From: Amyelois transitella
Lineage: Eukaryota; Arthropoda; Insecta; Lepidoptera; Pyralidae
Direction of reading: 5' to 3'
Assembly (NCBI RefSeq): GCF_032362555.1
Contig: NC_083505.1
Location: 13,350,001 to 13,414,000, forward strand
DNA: 64,000 bases
The position numbers and the translations under genes were made by a program. Shown one piece after another: positions 51,041-62,024 of this stretch. The notes beneath the pieces were generated by a model. That model had not been told where the DNA came from and made no database searches. It saw only the letters and a program-made list of their open reading frames with translations. Within the stretch, counting starts at the first letter, position 1. The number at the start of each line of letters is the position of its first letter.

Positions 51041-51347
51041 TCGACAAAAACATCGGCTCCTCTCTATTCGTGCTAGTCATCCTTCCCCGAGCCGGATATT
51101 TGTGTAAAAATGGCGTCAGTCAAACGCCGTCTATTTCTTTCCTGCAACGTTAATTTGTACGGCGAATGCGCATGTCATCCTACGCAATGGGGTTCAATTA
51201 TAGAACTCGAAATTATTTAATGTATTTCGACGATATATTTGGATTTAAACACAGCAAATGCTGTAGAATTAAGTTCCAAAAAAAATAAATGAATTAACGT
51301 TAAGAAAAACAGGTATTAGGATTTATGATCTATATTTTTTTAAAATT

Positions 51348-51474
51348 GTACCGTGTGGTTCCTCGCACTATTTGAATCTCAATTACATCGAGCTGAACGT
51401 AGCCTATCAGTCTTTGTGAAACTGTTGGCTCTATCTACCCCGTAATGACGTGGTTATAAGTATGGCAGTATGTA
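51348..51474 (+). repeat. SINE-A, large internal deletion
   Basis: A head (GTACCGTGTGGTTCCTCGCA) joined to the CTATTTGAATCTCAATTAC region and a diverged 3' end. Confidence 0.75.
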
Positions 51475-52167
51475 TATTTTTAAAAATTAAATTTGTCACT
51501 TATTATCATAATAAAAGTAGTCTTAATTTGCAAGATTTGGATTAAGTTGAATTTCGAATTTTGAAATGAATAGTTCGAATTTTAAGTTGAAATAATTTCG
51601 TATGAAATTTTACGATAGTACCAACATAATAAGTGCAATTAACACGTAGGCGAAGCTACAGGCGGAAGCAAGTTATGTATATTGCAAAGAAACGTGTCCT
51701 AGACCGCTGTTTCTTTTGCATTACGTTAGAAAAAAAAAACATCTAACATCAAAAGTGTCATCGAACCACTAAGACTGCCATCTCAATGTTTGTTTGTTGT
51801 TTCTCAAAAACATTGTTCGAATGAAACAAAAGCGGAAACTTGATACCATTCCATCTCGTTTCTCATACCGTCACATTTTCCAAGTCGCGCGAAAATAAGT
51901 TGATAAACTACCTAAAGTTCTTATAAAGATATCTCTTAAAGCCATCGAGAAGGGAAACATAATGTACTGGGTTTTACCCAGAAATCTTTCCCAGTGGTAG
52001 TTTGAACAACATATGACGGATCTTAAAACTGAGCCGACGGTAACATCCGCGGAATCTGGCGGAAAATGTTTTTGATATGTCGTCGGCTTGAAACAAAGTT
52101 TCCCGAGTGGTTTTACTCTAAAGATATAATAATATTTTCTGAGATGTAATAATAATGTTTTTTTTTG
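51475..52167. other. No recognised feature
   Basis: AT-rich, no family recognised. Confidence 0.4.
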
Positions 52168-52177
52168 TCTGCATGAT

Positions 52178-52428
52178 GTGGTTCCTGGCACCAATACAAA
52201 ATAGAATAGGACCCCTCCATCTGTTTCTCATGGATGTCGTAAAAGGTGACTAAGGGATAGGCTTACAAACTTGGGATTATTTTTAAGGCGATGGGTCAGC
52301 AACCTGTCACTATTTCAATCTCAATTCTATCATTAAGCCAAATAGCTGAACGTGGCCGTTCAGTCTTTTCAAGACTGTTGGCTCTGTCTACCCTGCGAGG
52401 GATATGGACGTGACCATATGTATGTATG
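52178..52428 (+). repeat. SINE-A, near full length with target duplication
   Basis: 251 bp from GTGGTTCCTGGCACC to TATGTATG. TCTGCATGAT flanks it at 52168-52177 and 52429-52438. Confidence 0.92.
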
Positions 52429-52687
52429 TCTGCATGATTTTTTAGAGATGCGGAAGATTTAATGTATTTTTTCATCGATTTCAAGTAACAAACAGACTAG
52501 TGCAGTAAGGTTTTTATTTGAACCGTGGGCCACATGATTAACTGTGAAATTGTCTAAAATAATGTCATAATGTCATATTACGTAATTATTATGTTAATCC
52601 ACATGTCAAGAAATTAACTGATTGTTTGTTCTTTTTTAATATTAAAACAAAAGTTGTTAATCGCACATTAGTGGCGTCGCCGGCCCC

Positions 52688-52765
52688 CCGTTAAATGTTT
52701 TTATCGCGTGTAACAGCGATTGTTTATCGCGCGATAAAAACGGCGTCGCGCGTGCCATTTAACGG
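52688..52765. repeat. GC-rich short repeat, nested inverted repeats
   Basis: The ends CCGTTAAATG and CATTTAACGG are inverse complements. Inside, TTTTATCGCG pairs with CGCGATAAAA, and the core reads GGCGTCGCGCGTGCC. Related sequence occurs at 15988, 39486, 53228 and 63632. Non-coding; class unknown. Confidence 0.75.
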
Positions 52766-52879
52766 AAGCTGGTTGTTTCCCTGCCACTGTGTGTCTTCAA
52801 TTAGTCTTATAATAGGGAAAATTATATTTATTTGTTTTACCTTATCAAATTATGGACAAAGTGACCAGCTTCTAAGCTG

Positions 52880-52965
52880 AAGTGAAAGAATAAGTGTGCG
52901 TGGATCGTGGCAAGTAGAAAGACTCTCCGCCTACTCTTCCGAGAAAGTGCTGTGGATTTTCTATG
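52880..52965 (+). pseudogene. RTE-A C-terminal fragment, diverged
   Basis: GTGAAAGAATAAGTGTGCGT, GGATCGTGGCAAGTAGAAAG, CGCCTACTCTTCCGAGAAAG. Confidence 0.65.
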
Positions 52966-53221
52966 TTAAATAAATAAGCGAAAAAATACAGAAATTGGAC
53001 TGAAAATAACTACGAAACTTAGGGCAAAACTAGAACACACAAACTCTAAAACAACCGCCAAAGTTGGGTGACGCCTCACAAGTCGGAACTTGCCTCTCAT
53101 TGCGGAAGAAAAAGATGGCCGAGCTCAACTTGTTGATTAAAATAACATTTGTGCGAGGCCGACTTTCTGTTTGGAAGAGCTTGTGATGTTTGTGAGTCTC
53201 TTAATTGTACTGAGTTTATAT

Positions 53222-53295
53222 ACACCTGCCCGCGAAGCGTGGCACGCGCTACGCTGTTTCTATCGCGCGAAAAAATGACGTGACAGCGAGTATTT
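53222..53295. repeat. GC-rich short repeat
   Basis: GGCACGCGCTACGCTGTTTC, TATCGCGCGAAAAAATGACG: reverse-complement relative of the 52688 core. Confidence 0.6.
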
Positions 53296-53320
53296 ATGTA
53301 TATATAACAGTAAGGAAACT

Positions 53321-53550
53321 TACATATAGTTACGTCTATAGCCCTTGTAGGGTAGACAGAGCCAACAGTCTTGAAGAGACAAATAGGCCACGATAGAACT
53401 GAGATTCAAGCAGTGACAGGTTGCTAGCGCATCGCCTAAAATAATCCCAAGTTTATAAGCCCATCCCTTAGTCGCCTATTACAACATCCATTAGAAAAAG
53501 ATGGAGTGGCTCTATTATTTTTTCTTTTGGTGCCGGGAACCACACGGCAC
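53321..53550 (-). repeat. SINE-A, hairpin region deleted
   Basis: TACATATAGTTACGTCTATA to the head CCGGGAACCACACGGCAC. Confidence 0.87.
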
Positions 53551-53559
53551 TTCATATCA

Positions 53560-53625
53560 TCACTACATAGATCCAATTGTCCCGATCCCCGTATACTTTT
53601 TTCGCTTCATCTATATCATTCTCTT
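53560..53625 (-). pseudogene. RTE-A scrap
   Basis: TCCCGATCCCCGTATACTTT, TTTCGCTTCATCTATATCAT. Confidence 0.5.
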
Positions 53626-54083
53626 TATGTTATCTTTTAGACACAAACAACGTATTTATATTAAAAGAATAGGTATATCTCAAACTTTTATGTTTTCGAT
53701 ATTCTGCGTAAAATTATATCTACATGTTCTACCGGGTTCTCGGAAAACGGTAACTTTGTCCTTTACGGGAAGAATGTCGAGACGGGAATTTAATTCCGGT
53801 GTTCGTTTTTGCTTTGCTTTTGATACAAATTGCCGTCCTAATACAAATTTCCCGAGAATTTAGTGACTGAAGCTGGTATTCTGTTTAATAAGAATAGCTA
53901 CGATAGATGCAACCTTTCCGCAGGTATTGAAGACAATATCTATAGCTTTTGTTTCGTGTGAATTTAAAATTAGAATGATAAAATTTGTTCTGGTTGCAGA
54001 TTTCTTTTTAAAATAACTATTAAAATCGCGTCACCCATTCGGAAATTATGATAGATGCGTTAAACTTATTATACTCTATTTTT
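53626..54083. other. No recognised feature
   Basis: Nothing recognised. Confidence 0.4.
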
Positions 54084-54312
54084 AAAGAATAGGACCACTC
54101 AATATCGTTCCCATGGATGTCGTAGAAGGCGACTAAGAGATAGGGTTATAAATTGGGATTCTTCTTGTAGGCGATGGGCTAGCAACCTGTCACTATTTGA
54201 ATCTAAATTCAATCTGAAAGCCAAATAGCTGAACGTGGCCTATCAGTCTTTTCAAGAATGTTGGCTCTGTCTACCCCGCAAGGGATATAGACGTGATAAT
54301 ATGTATGTATGT
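54084..54312 (+). repeat. SINE-A, head lost
   Basis: TTAAAGAATAGGACCACTCA to GACGTGATAATATGTATGTA. Confidence 0.87.
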
Positions 54313-54870
54313 ACTTTTAGCGTTGGAGGTTTCACACACGTATTACACAGGCTGGCTGGCAGTAAAATGTGTGAGCTTATAACTTTTTTTTTAAAGAATT
54401 TATACCACAAAACATGTAAAAAAAATACTTACATAAAAATTTGGTTCAGATAATGAAAAATACTGTTTTTCTGTAAACGGGTCTCTGACACAGTGAAATT
54501 TTAAGAGGAGCTTTGCATAATGACCCTGGTTCTGATGTTTTTTTTCTCCCCGGGATTATCGCCTTAAGCCGGGATATTCAAAATTGAAAAATTGTAAGCC
54601 CCGAAAATAATACCCGATGGGTGTGCGGCCATGACAGAGCCATTTCGCGGGATCGTGCCGTTTTATAGACTTCGAACTGCGGAGTTGTCGGATTCTGAGC
54701 CTGGTTTAGTATGGCATTGGATGAGATGAAGTTTATTTTTAATGTTAAAGAGCTTAAGCCCGTTATTTTGCATACATGAAACATGCAGAAACTTATTTAA
54801 TATAACTTTTTCGATTTAACCTTTCAAAATATAATTAAATTAAAAATAAAATAATTTCGAGACCGTTAGC
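54313..54870. other. No recognised feature
   Basis: 54540-54680 has a balanced base content but no family match. Confidence 0.35.
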
Positions 54871-54917
54871 TTCCGTAAGAAATAAAGTCGTGATTATATG
54901 TGTAGTATGTATGTACA
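54871..54917 (+). repeat. SINE-A 3' end, diverged
   Basis: GAAATAAAGTCGTGATTATA and TGTGTAGTATGTATGT. Confidence 0.55.
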
Positions 54918-55693
54918 AAACACATCTTTATCCGTTAAGGGGATGATTTTTCTTAAAGTCACACGATTGGAATAATCCCTTAAGCTATTTTTCTGTCTTA
55001 AAATTATAATAATAAGTAAAAAAAAAAAATATATCCTAAACATATTAAGATAAAAATAGGTATCCTATTTTTCTGTTAAATCTGTGTAATATCCTGTTGT
55101 TACAACAGATTGATTAAGTTTCAATGGCTACAGGTCTCGACTACCTACAGTTTTATTGCGTTTACTCAGTTTATAAATTATTTGTTTTATATTAAAGTCA
55201 AAACGTATCACCTAAATCGTGGTCTAGATAGTGAGGTAACATATATATATTCTTTTTTATTTTAAAATATTGAATTAAATGTTACTTAATAACACTATGT
55301 TATACTATAAATGTAAAACTTATGGATGAAAAATGAAATAAATACAAAAAAACACGGCACAAAATAACGTTTCATCATCACCGTCTCAACTCCATTTAAA
55401 TGTACCTACAGAAACAAGTTGCGTTAAAAACCAATTTCAGTTAAAGAAGGAGCGAAATGCACAAGAAAGCGAATTGTCCCAGCACTAAGACCTTATAAAA
55501 CCCAATATTAATGTACAGTGCAAAGGAACGCTGGATGCAGAACTAATTTTCTTTTCTCGCGACACTGCTTTCAATGTTAACATGGACCTTTAAAGGATTC
55601 CCGCGCTAGACTGCATTAGCTGTTGTGATTGGTTAATAAAATACTAGGAAGTGGGGAGTGTCGGCCATTACCGATATAAGTATACCGTACCGA
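54918..55693. other. Repeat-poor AT-rich stretch
   Basis: No gene or repeat that I recognise. Confidence 0.4.
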
Positions 55694-55980
55694 TCCGTGT
55701 GGTTCCCGGCAGTGCCGTGTGGTTCCCGGCAGTGCCGTGTGGTTCCCGGCACTAATATAATAAAAAAAGGACGTTCCCACGGATGTCATAAAAGGCGACT
55801 AAGGGATAGGCTTATAAACTTGGGATTCTTCTTTTAGGCGATGGGCTAGCAACCTGTCACTATTTGAATTTCAATTCTATCATCAAGCCAAAAAGCTGAA
55901 CGTTGCCTATCAGTCTTTTCAAGACTGTTGGCTCTGTTTGCCCCGTAAGGGACATAGACGAGACTATATGTATGTATGTA
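55694..55980 (+). repeat. SINE-A with three tandem heads
   Basis: The 20-bp unit GTGCCGTGTGGTTCCCGGCA stands three times (a first partial unit from 55694, then 55712-55731 and 55732-55751). After that comes a full, little-mutated copy ending in (TATG)n. Confidence 0.92.
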
Positions 55981-56465
55981 ACGATATATGACGATGCGGG
56001 CGGACGGTTGTCACCTTTGTGTGTTTAATTCTTATGGTGTTGTATTATTCTACATCCATATCAACAAGTCATACATTGGGAAGCCACAGTTGTAATTTTA
56101 TGATGGAAGAATTTGGTACATAAATTCCTATGTTTGATAACCCAATAGTAGACTGGTAGATAATGCTTTTAGCACTAAGACTGGCTGTGGTGTTGGATAT
56201 ACTAGTATTTTGTGAAATGGAGTGAAAATAAATAAATAGAGCGCCTATATTTTCCAAATTTAGCCCATAATCCAATGCAAAGGCATAAGTAGTAGGTATA
56301 AATTTGTAAGTCTATAATATTTTTTATTAGAAGCACCTAAAAGGCTCCGTTCGTTTAATCCTTGATTTTTAACTGACTTCTACGTAAAATACTCGTACTA
56401 TTTTAATTAATTTCTTAATTTACGTTATCGGCATCGACATAAAATAAATATGTTAAGTTTTAAAA
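55981..56465. other. No recognised feature
   Basis: AT-rich; nothing recognised. Confidence 0.4.
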
Positions 56466-56517
56466 AAAAGTTTTGTATTTTAACATATCTATAGATATGT
56501 TAAAATACAAAACTTTT
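56466..56517. repeat. 52-bp perfect palindrome
   Basis: The two 26-base halves are exact reverse complements with no spacer; the centre is ATCTATAGAT. AT-rich. It would extrude as a cruciform. No terminal motif or target duplication is evident. Confidence 0.92.
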
Positions 56518-57218
56518 AATTTCCGATGAACTGAAATTTTTTCACAATTATTTAAAAAATATTCAGCTTAAGCATTTTTTTAGTCTTGTAAAAGTTTTCA
56601 TTACACACAATCTCTTGCAAGAATACATTTGAACAGAATAATTTTCTTCTTTTTACGGTTTTTTTTTTTCTGATATCTGTGCAATATGTCCACTTTTCGT
56701 AGATATTCTCATCATGTCTACATTCATCCCTATCGCTTTTACATTATTGGTAATATGGTTTAACTCTTTAAAACCGAGCATTCTTTGATCTTCTTTTCTT
56801 TGCATCCATCAATTATCGCGAGTGAAAAAAAAACACAAGACTTGTTATGTCATGACACGTGGTAGTACACTCTACATCCAGAACGTTACAAACATTAGAA
56901 GTCTATGTCACGGCCATATTTTATTCAGGTCGGCGGGGATCGAACGGGCTATCCTGAATTTGGTTAGATATTACGGTTTTCGGCCACAACTCGCTACTGA
57001 GATGTGGGACAATGCTTTATTCGGTGTCACTGTTAATATTTAAACTGTTGTTTGTGTTAGCATTATTGTAACAATTCTCGGTCAATTTTACGGATGGGAA
57101 GACTAATGTTATCAACAAATAAACCACATTTATGGAAATAAAAGAAGAGAAATCAAAATAAAGTAAGTGTGGACGATTAACTTAGTATCGACTTAAGTTA
57201 TGATTAGTATCGTCCATT
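56518..57218. other. No recognised feature
   Basis: Nothing recognised. Confidence 0.4.
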
Positions 57219-57436
57219 TGACGACCTCTGTGGCGCAGCGGTAGTACGCTTGTCTGTGATATCAGAGGTCTCGGGTTCGACGCCCAGCCAGCATTATGAG
57301 AAAATAACTTTTTCTGATTGGCCTGGGTCTTGGATGTTTATCTATATATAAGTATTAATTATAAAATATGGTATCGTTAGTATCCCGTAACACAAGTCTC
57401 GAACTTACTTCGAGTCTAACTCAATCTGTGTAATCC
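57219..57436 (+). repeat. SINE-T, full length, diverged
   Basis: Head ACCTCTGTGGCGCAGCGGTA with an altered B box (GGGTTCGACGCC), body TTTTTCTGATTGGCCTGGGT, end AACTCAATCTGTGTAAT. Confidence 0.85.
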
Positions 57437-57459
57437 TTAAGTTGAGTAGATCAAATCAA

Positions 57460-57578
57460 AGATTCTGGTGAAAGGTCAGGTCAAGATACGCTAAACTGAG
57501 GAGCAAGCAAACTGATGAATTTGTATGGAGCAAAAATATATTGCAAGGATCAAAGCATGGATCAAAAGATGTAGTCTC
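57460..57578 (+). pseudogene. RTE-A fragment, very diverged
   Basis: GGTGAAAGGTCAGGTCAAGA, then GATCAAAAGATGTAGTCTCT; joined directly to a SINE-A tail. Confidence 0.55.
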
Positions 57579-57834
57579 TACATACATATAATCACGTCTA
57601 TATCCCTTGCGGGGTAGACAGAGCCAACAGTCTTAAAAAGACTGATAGGCCACGTTCAGCTGTTTGGCTTAATGATAGAATTGAGATTCAAATAGTGACA
57701 GGTTGCTAGGCTGTCGCCTAAAAGAAGAATCCCAAGTTTATAAGCCTATCCCTTAGTCGCCTTTTACGACGTCCATGAGAAAGAGATGGAGTGGTCCTAT
57801 TCTTTTTCTAATGGTACCGGGAACCACACGGCAC
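57579..57834 (-). repeat. SINE-A, full length
   Basis: TACATACATATAATCACGTC to CCGGGAACCACACGGCAC; few mutations. No clear target duplication. Confidence 0.92.
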
Positions 57835-58331
57835 ATGGACAATGGCAAATGGCACAAAGGAGGCATGATAATAAAAAATTCTATCAAAACATTTTGTAAT
57901 AGATATCAAGTCTCGCAACTAAGTTTTTTTCTACCGTAACACAGTAAGTATGTTTGTAAAGTGTAACTTATATAGAATTAACAACTTACATTATGTTCTA
58001 AAATTACCTTTTACGTAGTTACAGGTATTTTCCCAGATTCTGATACAGCGTGACGTCTGACACGTAACCTATCAGGGCGAACACGCAAATGTCGTGTCAT
58101 TGCTACGCTGACAGCCTATACAGTATTTATTAACAGTATTTGTTGCTTTTACTGACCGTATAAATATAAAATACTAGGTTTTAACCGCAGGTTCGCCCGT
58201 GCGAATTATGCGCCACTTTAAAAAGAAAACAGGCACACGATGACGTCAAAAAGTTATAGGTACCGTATTTCTAATTTTTAAAAAATCTATTCTAATTTTA
58301 AACTTTCGCGTTTCATTATACTGTTTATCTT
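57835..58331. other. No recognised feature
   Basis: 58177-58205 (AACCGCAGGTTCGCCCGTGC) resembles an end motif of lepidopteran repeats; otherwise nothing. Confidence 0.4.
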
Positions 58332-58546
58332 ATATATAAAATTTTCGTGTCACAATGTTTGTCTCCGTACTCCTCCGAAACGGCTTTACCGATTTTAACC
58401 AAATTTTGCATGCATATTCAGTAGGTCTGAGAGTCGGCTAACATCTATTTTTCATACCCCAAGTGTAAGGGTTGTCCACACTAAACATTTTTTAAATTTT
58501 AAATTATTTATATTGAAAAACAATGTTTGCCGGGACAGCTAGTAAT
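58332..58546 (+). repeat. Lepidopteran repeat ending in GCCGGGACAGCTAGT
   Basis: TATATATAAAATTTTCGTGT, CTCCTCCGAAACGGCTTTAC, CCGATTTTAACCAAATTTTG and the GGGACAGCTAGT end. Dispersed type, not coding. Confidence 0.5.
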
Positions 58547-58554
58547 ACAATATA

Positions 58555-59095
58555 AGTATTAAACGTGCACTGATGTACCTCTATTTTATTTTCGGACGTT
58601 TCGAATCATATAACAATGATCCGTGATCACCGAGCGACTGAAAACCAGCTACTGCTCCGTTTGCAGGCAGAATGTTCTTCTACCTCTGTTTCTTCATCTT
58701 TAACACGCCAACTTCTGTCACAATATACAGTAACAGAGTCTGTATTCTGGAGCGCGGCCGGATTACGGTGAATTTTACCCAACTTTGCAGAACGATAGAA
58801 TGATTTTGCGATTTTTGTAATCACTAGATTCCACGCTGAAGATAACTTAAGTCCATCGTCCCTTTTGATTTTTTTTTAATTTCTAATGCTTCACGAATCA
58901 GCCTCGGGTCAAAATGTCGTTCATTAGACAGTATATTCATGCGATGAAATTCTATCCAGTGATTTGCGCTTGATTCCAGAAGTTGTTACGCTATGGCCGA
59001 CTTTGTAGTCTGACGTTTATTTACAATTGCAATATGCTCCTTTAAATAAAGGTACATTACGTGCGAGTTTGATACGCGTATTATTTATAAATAGC
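58555..59095 (-). mobile_element. Penelope-like element, 3' fragment
   Basis: Minus strand. An inverted copy of the 3' terminus begins it (CGCACGTAATGTACCTTTAT near 59040-59065). Then comes the broken endonuclease frame, then the 3' UTR (GATTCGAAACGTCCGAAAAT, AGGTACATCAGTGCACG) ending near 58555. The same UTR is at 24283-24365. Inverted ends of this kind are known for Penelope elements. Confidence 0.7.
58627..59040 (-). pseudogene. Penelope-like GIY-YIG endonuclease C-terminus, broken
   Basis: The minus strand reads EHIAIVNKRQTTKSAIA, an in-frame stop, then NHWIEFHRMNILSNERHFDP and RLIREALEIKKK. A frameshift near 58850 leads to DGLKLSSAWNLVITKIAKSF and about 50 more residues to a stop. The order EH...KSAIA...NHWIEF...L..ER...RLIREALEIKK...DG.KLSSAW is characteristic of the C-terminal part of the endonuclease domain of Penelope retroelements. 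The reverse transcriptase part is absent. Non-functional. Confidence 0.75.
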
Positions 59096-59703
59096 ATTAT
59101 TCTTTTCTTTTGAAATATTATTCAAATAGGTAAATAAGCGCTTGAAAATCCACAAAGTGAGTGTTTTAGATCCTATCTTGTAATCTAGATTCAACAACAC
59201 TACGGCACTGGTAATCACCGAAACACGGGCGCTCGCTGTAAAGGTATATTTACACTGTGCAGTAAATTTAAAATATCTTTTTCGGCTTTATTACTAAAGC
59301 ACGCCCGCTGCTTCGTTCGTACAGAGTGAAAAACAGAATTCGCCCCAGACAATTATAAATGTAATTTTTTTATATATTTAGATAGTACAAATATGACTAA
59401 AGTCCGTTATAGAGAATATGCGTTAAATGTTTCGTGCGGTTCCTAAACAATTAGAATAAGGCCGATTAATTTTAAAATTTCGTAACAAAACATATTATGG
59501 AATAGGCACATTCATAAAGCCCAGCTTTTACTCTCATCCAATATGGTCAGGTTCTGTGTAAAGATTTTATAGAAGATTGAGAAGAGAATTTTTAGTAAGA
59601 ATAATGATTTAGTCTAAATATTCTCTACTCAATTTTAAAATTCAGAATGAATATTTAAACCAGATAAATGAGGTAAAAAATAATTATATCGAAAATTACA
59701 TAA
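59096..59703. other. No recognised feature
   Basis: 59520-59570 faintly resembles SINE-S (AATATGGTCAGGTTCTGTGT). Nothing else. Confidence 0.35.
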
Positions 59704-59863
59704 ATACATACATATTAGCACATATTTTTCCCTTACGAGGTAGACAGAGCCAACAGTCTCACAAATACTTATAAAGATGGAAATGCAATTTAAATATTGA
59801 CAGGTTGCTATAGCCCGTCGCCTACAGGAAGAATCCGTAATTTATTAGCCTATCCCTTAAGTA
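59704..59863 (-). repeat. SINE-A, middle deleted
   Basis: TACATACATATTAGCACATA, GTAGACAGAGCCAACAGTCT, GACAGGTTGCTATAGCCCGT. Confidence 0.75.
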
Positions 59864-60552
59864 TAAAATTACTGCCAATAACAAACGCAGCCCGTCTGCA
59901 ATAGCCCTAATCTTTCATTCATCGCGGGACTTCACTTTATCTTTGTTTGCATCCTATTTAGTCTCCCTCGGACATTTAAAAAGGAGTCAAAGAAAAGCCT
60001 ATCTCCCGTTTACACATTTGCTCTGCTAACTTTGAAGCGACGAATGACTTTTGTGTGCGTTCATGTATAAACGTTTGTGTGAGTGGATCTCGGCGACTCT
60101 GATTGGCCGAGGTGTTGACGGGGACAAGTAGTAATGTGTGATGTCGCATGAATAAATATATTGGATGTGAATGATAGACTCTTGGCGTATTGATAACGTA
60201 ATGGTTTTAGTTTGAGGGTTTGATCTCCTGGGAAATTGGGATAACTAGTCCAATTTTATCTGACATTGATGAAGAAAGAATGAGCTTGATCCCAGTTACC
60301 TGGAGTCTTATTTGAGGAGAGAGAAACCAGTTTGATCTGGACGCATTTTAGATAAAGGGTTTACAGTCTTATCTTCTCTGTTTATCCTTTTGGTTAATTT
60401 AGGAATATAAAGACTACAGTCTGACCTGTCAAAAGTTTTAATCGACAATTGGCGCTTATGACGTCATAAGTTTTTTCGAGAGTACCGCTACACTATACCT
60501 TGTAATCTGCTTATTTTTAATGACGTATGTAAAAGTTAATTTTCACGATTGA
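59864..60552. other. No recognised feature
   Basis: Apparently single-copy DNA, no recognisable exon. Confidence 0.35.
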
Positions 60553-60606
60553 ATGTTGGCTCTGTGTACCCCGCAAGGGATATAGACGTGACCATATGTA
60601 TGTATT
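60553..60606 (+). repeat. SINE-A, 3' end
   Basis: ATGTTGGCTCTGTGTACCCC to GACGTGACCATATGTATGTA. Confidence 0.8.
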
Positions 60607-60794
60607 TTCACGATATGTTAAACATTAACATAAAACACGACTGCGGTGGCAGATATCAGAATTAAAATAAATGGCTGGACAAGGTATACCTATATATATA
60701 TATTTTTACCGTTGGAAGTTTCTTCTTTTCGTCACTTTTTCAGAGTAATTTTAATTTTTTATTGTAAACAAAACCTGTTACAGTTCCTCACGAG

Positions 60795-60930
60795 GTATCT
60801 TTACTCATGTGGCGATGTTTAATGTGCACTACGCCGCCGTCATTAGCGCAGGCAGCCGCGGCGTGCTCATAAACATTTCATTTGTCAATCCGACTGCACG
60901 GTCACTTGCGACGTCGTAACCGTGCAGTTC
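60795..60930. other. GC-rich patch with a 9-bp hairpin
   Basis: CTGCACGGT (60894-60902) and ACCGTGCAG (60919-60927) are inverse complements around TTGCGACGTCGT. Upstream lies GTGCACTACGCCGCCGTCAT. No repeat match in the window; it could be a conserved non-coding element. Confidence 0.4.
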
Positions 60931-60934
60931 TAGA

Positions 60935-61184
60935 TATGATCAAGTCTGTATCCCTAGCGGGGTAGACAGAGCCACCAGTCTTGAAAAGACTGATAGGCCA
61001 CGCTCAGCTGTTTGGCTTAGTGATAGAATTGAGATTCAAATAGCGGCAGGTTGCTAGCTCATCGCCTAAAAGAGGAATCCCAAGTTTATAAGCCTATCTC
61101 TTTGTCGCCTTTTACGACGTCCGTGGAAAAAAAATGGAGTGGTCCTATTCTTTTTTGTAACCGGCACACGGAACCACACGGCAC
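60935..61184 (-). repeat. SINE-A, tail lost
   Basis: ATATGATCAAGTCTGTATCC to the head GGAACCACACGGCAC. Some head bases changed (CCGGCACACGGAACC). Confidence 0.9.
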
Positions 61185-61196
61185 ATTATTTATTTA

Positions 61197-61475
61197 TTTG
61201 ACGAAATATTTGTATTGACATAATTAGTTCTACATTCATTAATGTTTTTTAATGTAGCCAATGTGCATTCGTCCACGATTTAGATTTAAAAGATCTATAT
61301 TTGTAAATTGACGTCCGATGAAAATGCTGCAGTGTAGTTTGTTCCGCCGCTTCTTCTACACATGCGCTTCGGAAGCGGTAGTAGTTATAATTAGATTTAA
61401 GTGATGTGACGTCAATAAGTGATACCTTGTTTCCAATTTTGATAATAAATCTATTCTGTTCTATTCTGTTCTGCT
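61197..61475 (+). repeat. LINE-J 3' UTR with ATTCTGTTCT tail
   Basis: TTTGACGAAATATTTGTATT, TGCTGCAGTGTAGTTTGTTC, GATGTGACGTCAATAAGTGA, AATAAATCTATTCTGTTCTA. Same subfamily as 2499 and 14567. Confidence 0.85.
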
Positions 61476-61633
61476 TCATCGTTCTGGTGATTTTTACTGT
61501 TGCATCTTTCACTGAGTACAGGTTACATTGTGGAAAGACATTGTCATTTGACCACAATGACAATTAACATAAGGACCTAGCCAGTTATAAATATCAGTCC
61601 CTCTTGAGTTTGAAAAGTGGATCTTTATCATGA

Positions 61634-61846
61634 TACATACATTCATACATACATATGGTAACGTCTATATCCCTGGCAGGGTAGACAGAGCCAACAGTCT
61701 TGTAAAGACTGATAGGCCACGTTCAGCTATTTGGCTTTAAGATAGAATTGAGATTCAAATAGTGATAGGTTGCTAGCCCATCGCCTAAAAAAGAATCCCA
61801 AGTTTGTAAGTTTATCCCTTAGTCGTCTTTTACGACTTTTACTATA
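61634..61846 (-). repeat. SINE-A, head lost
   Basis: ATACATTCATACATACATAT to AGTCGTCTTTTACGACTTTT. Confidence 0.87.
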
Positions 61847-61873
61847 TTCTTTTTAAGATGGCCTATACCATAA

Positions 61874-62020
61874 ACTCATCTCATTTCCAATGGATGTCGT
61901 AAGAGGCGACTTAGGGATAGGCTTATAAACTTGGGATTCTGAACGTTGAACGTGGCCCAGCAGTCTCTCCAAGACTGTTGCCTCTGTCAACCCCGCAAGG
62001 GAACTAGACGTGACTATATG
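61874..62020 (+). repeat. SINE-A, middle deleted
   Basis: CTCATCTCATTTCCAATGGA, GCGACTTAGGGATAGGCTTA, then directly CTGAACGTTGAACGTGGCCC to GACGTGACTATATG. Confidence 0.8.
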
Positions 62021-62024
62021 AATA

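Noticed and set aside
58555-58640. A hammerhead ribozyme, as reported in some Penelope elements
   Set aside because: CTGATG occurs near the 3' end, but I could not place a proper CTGATGA ... GAAA core with stems on either strand.
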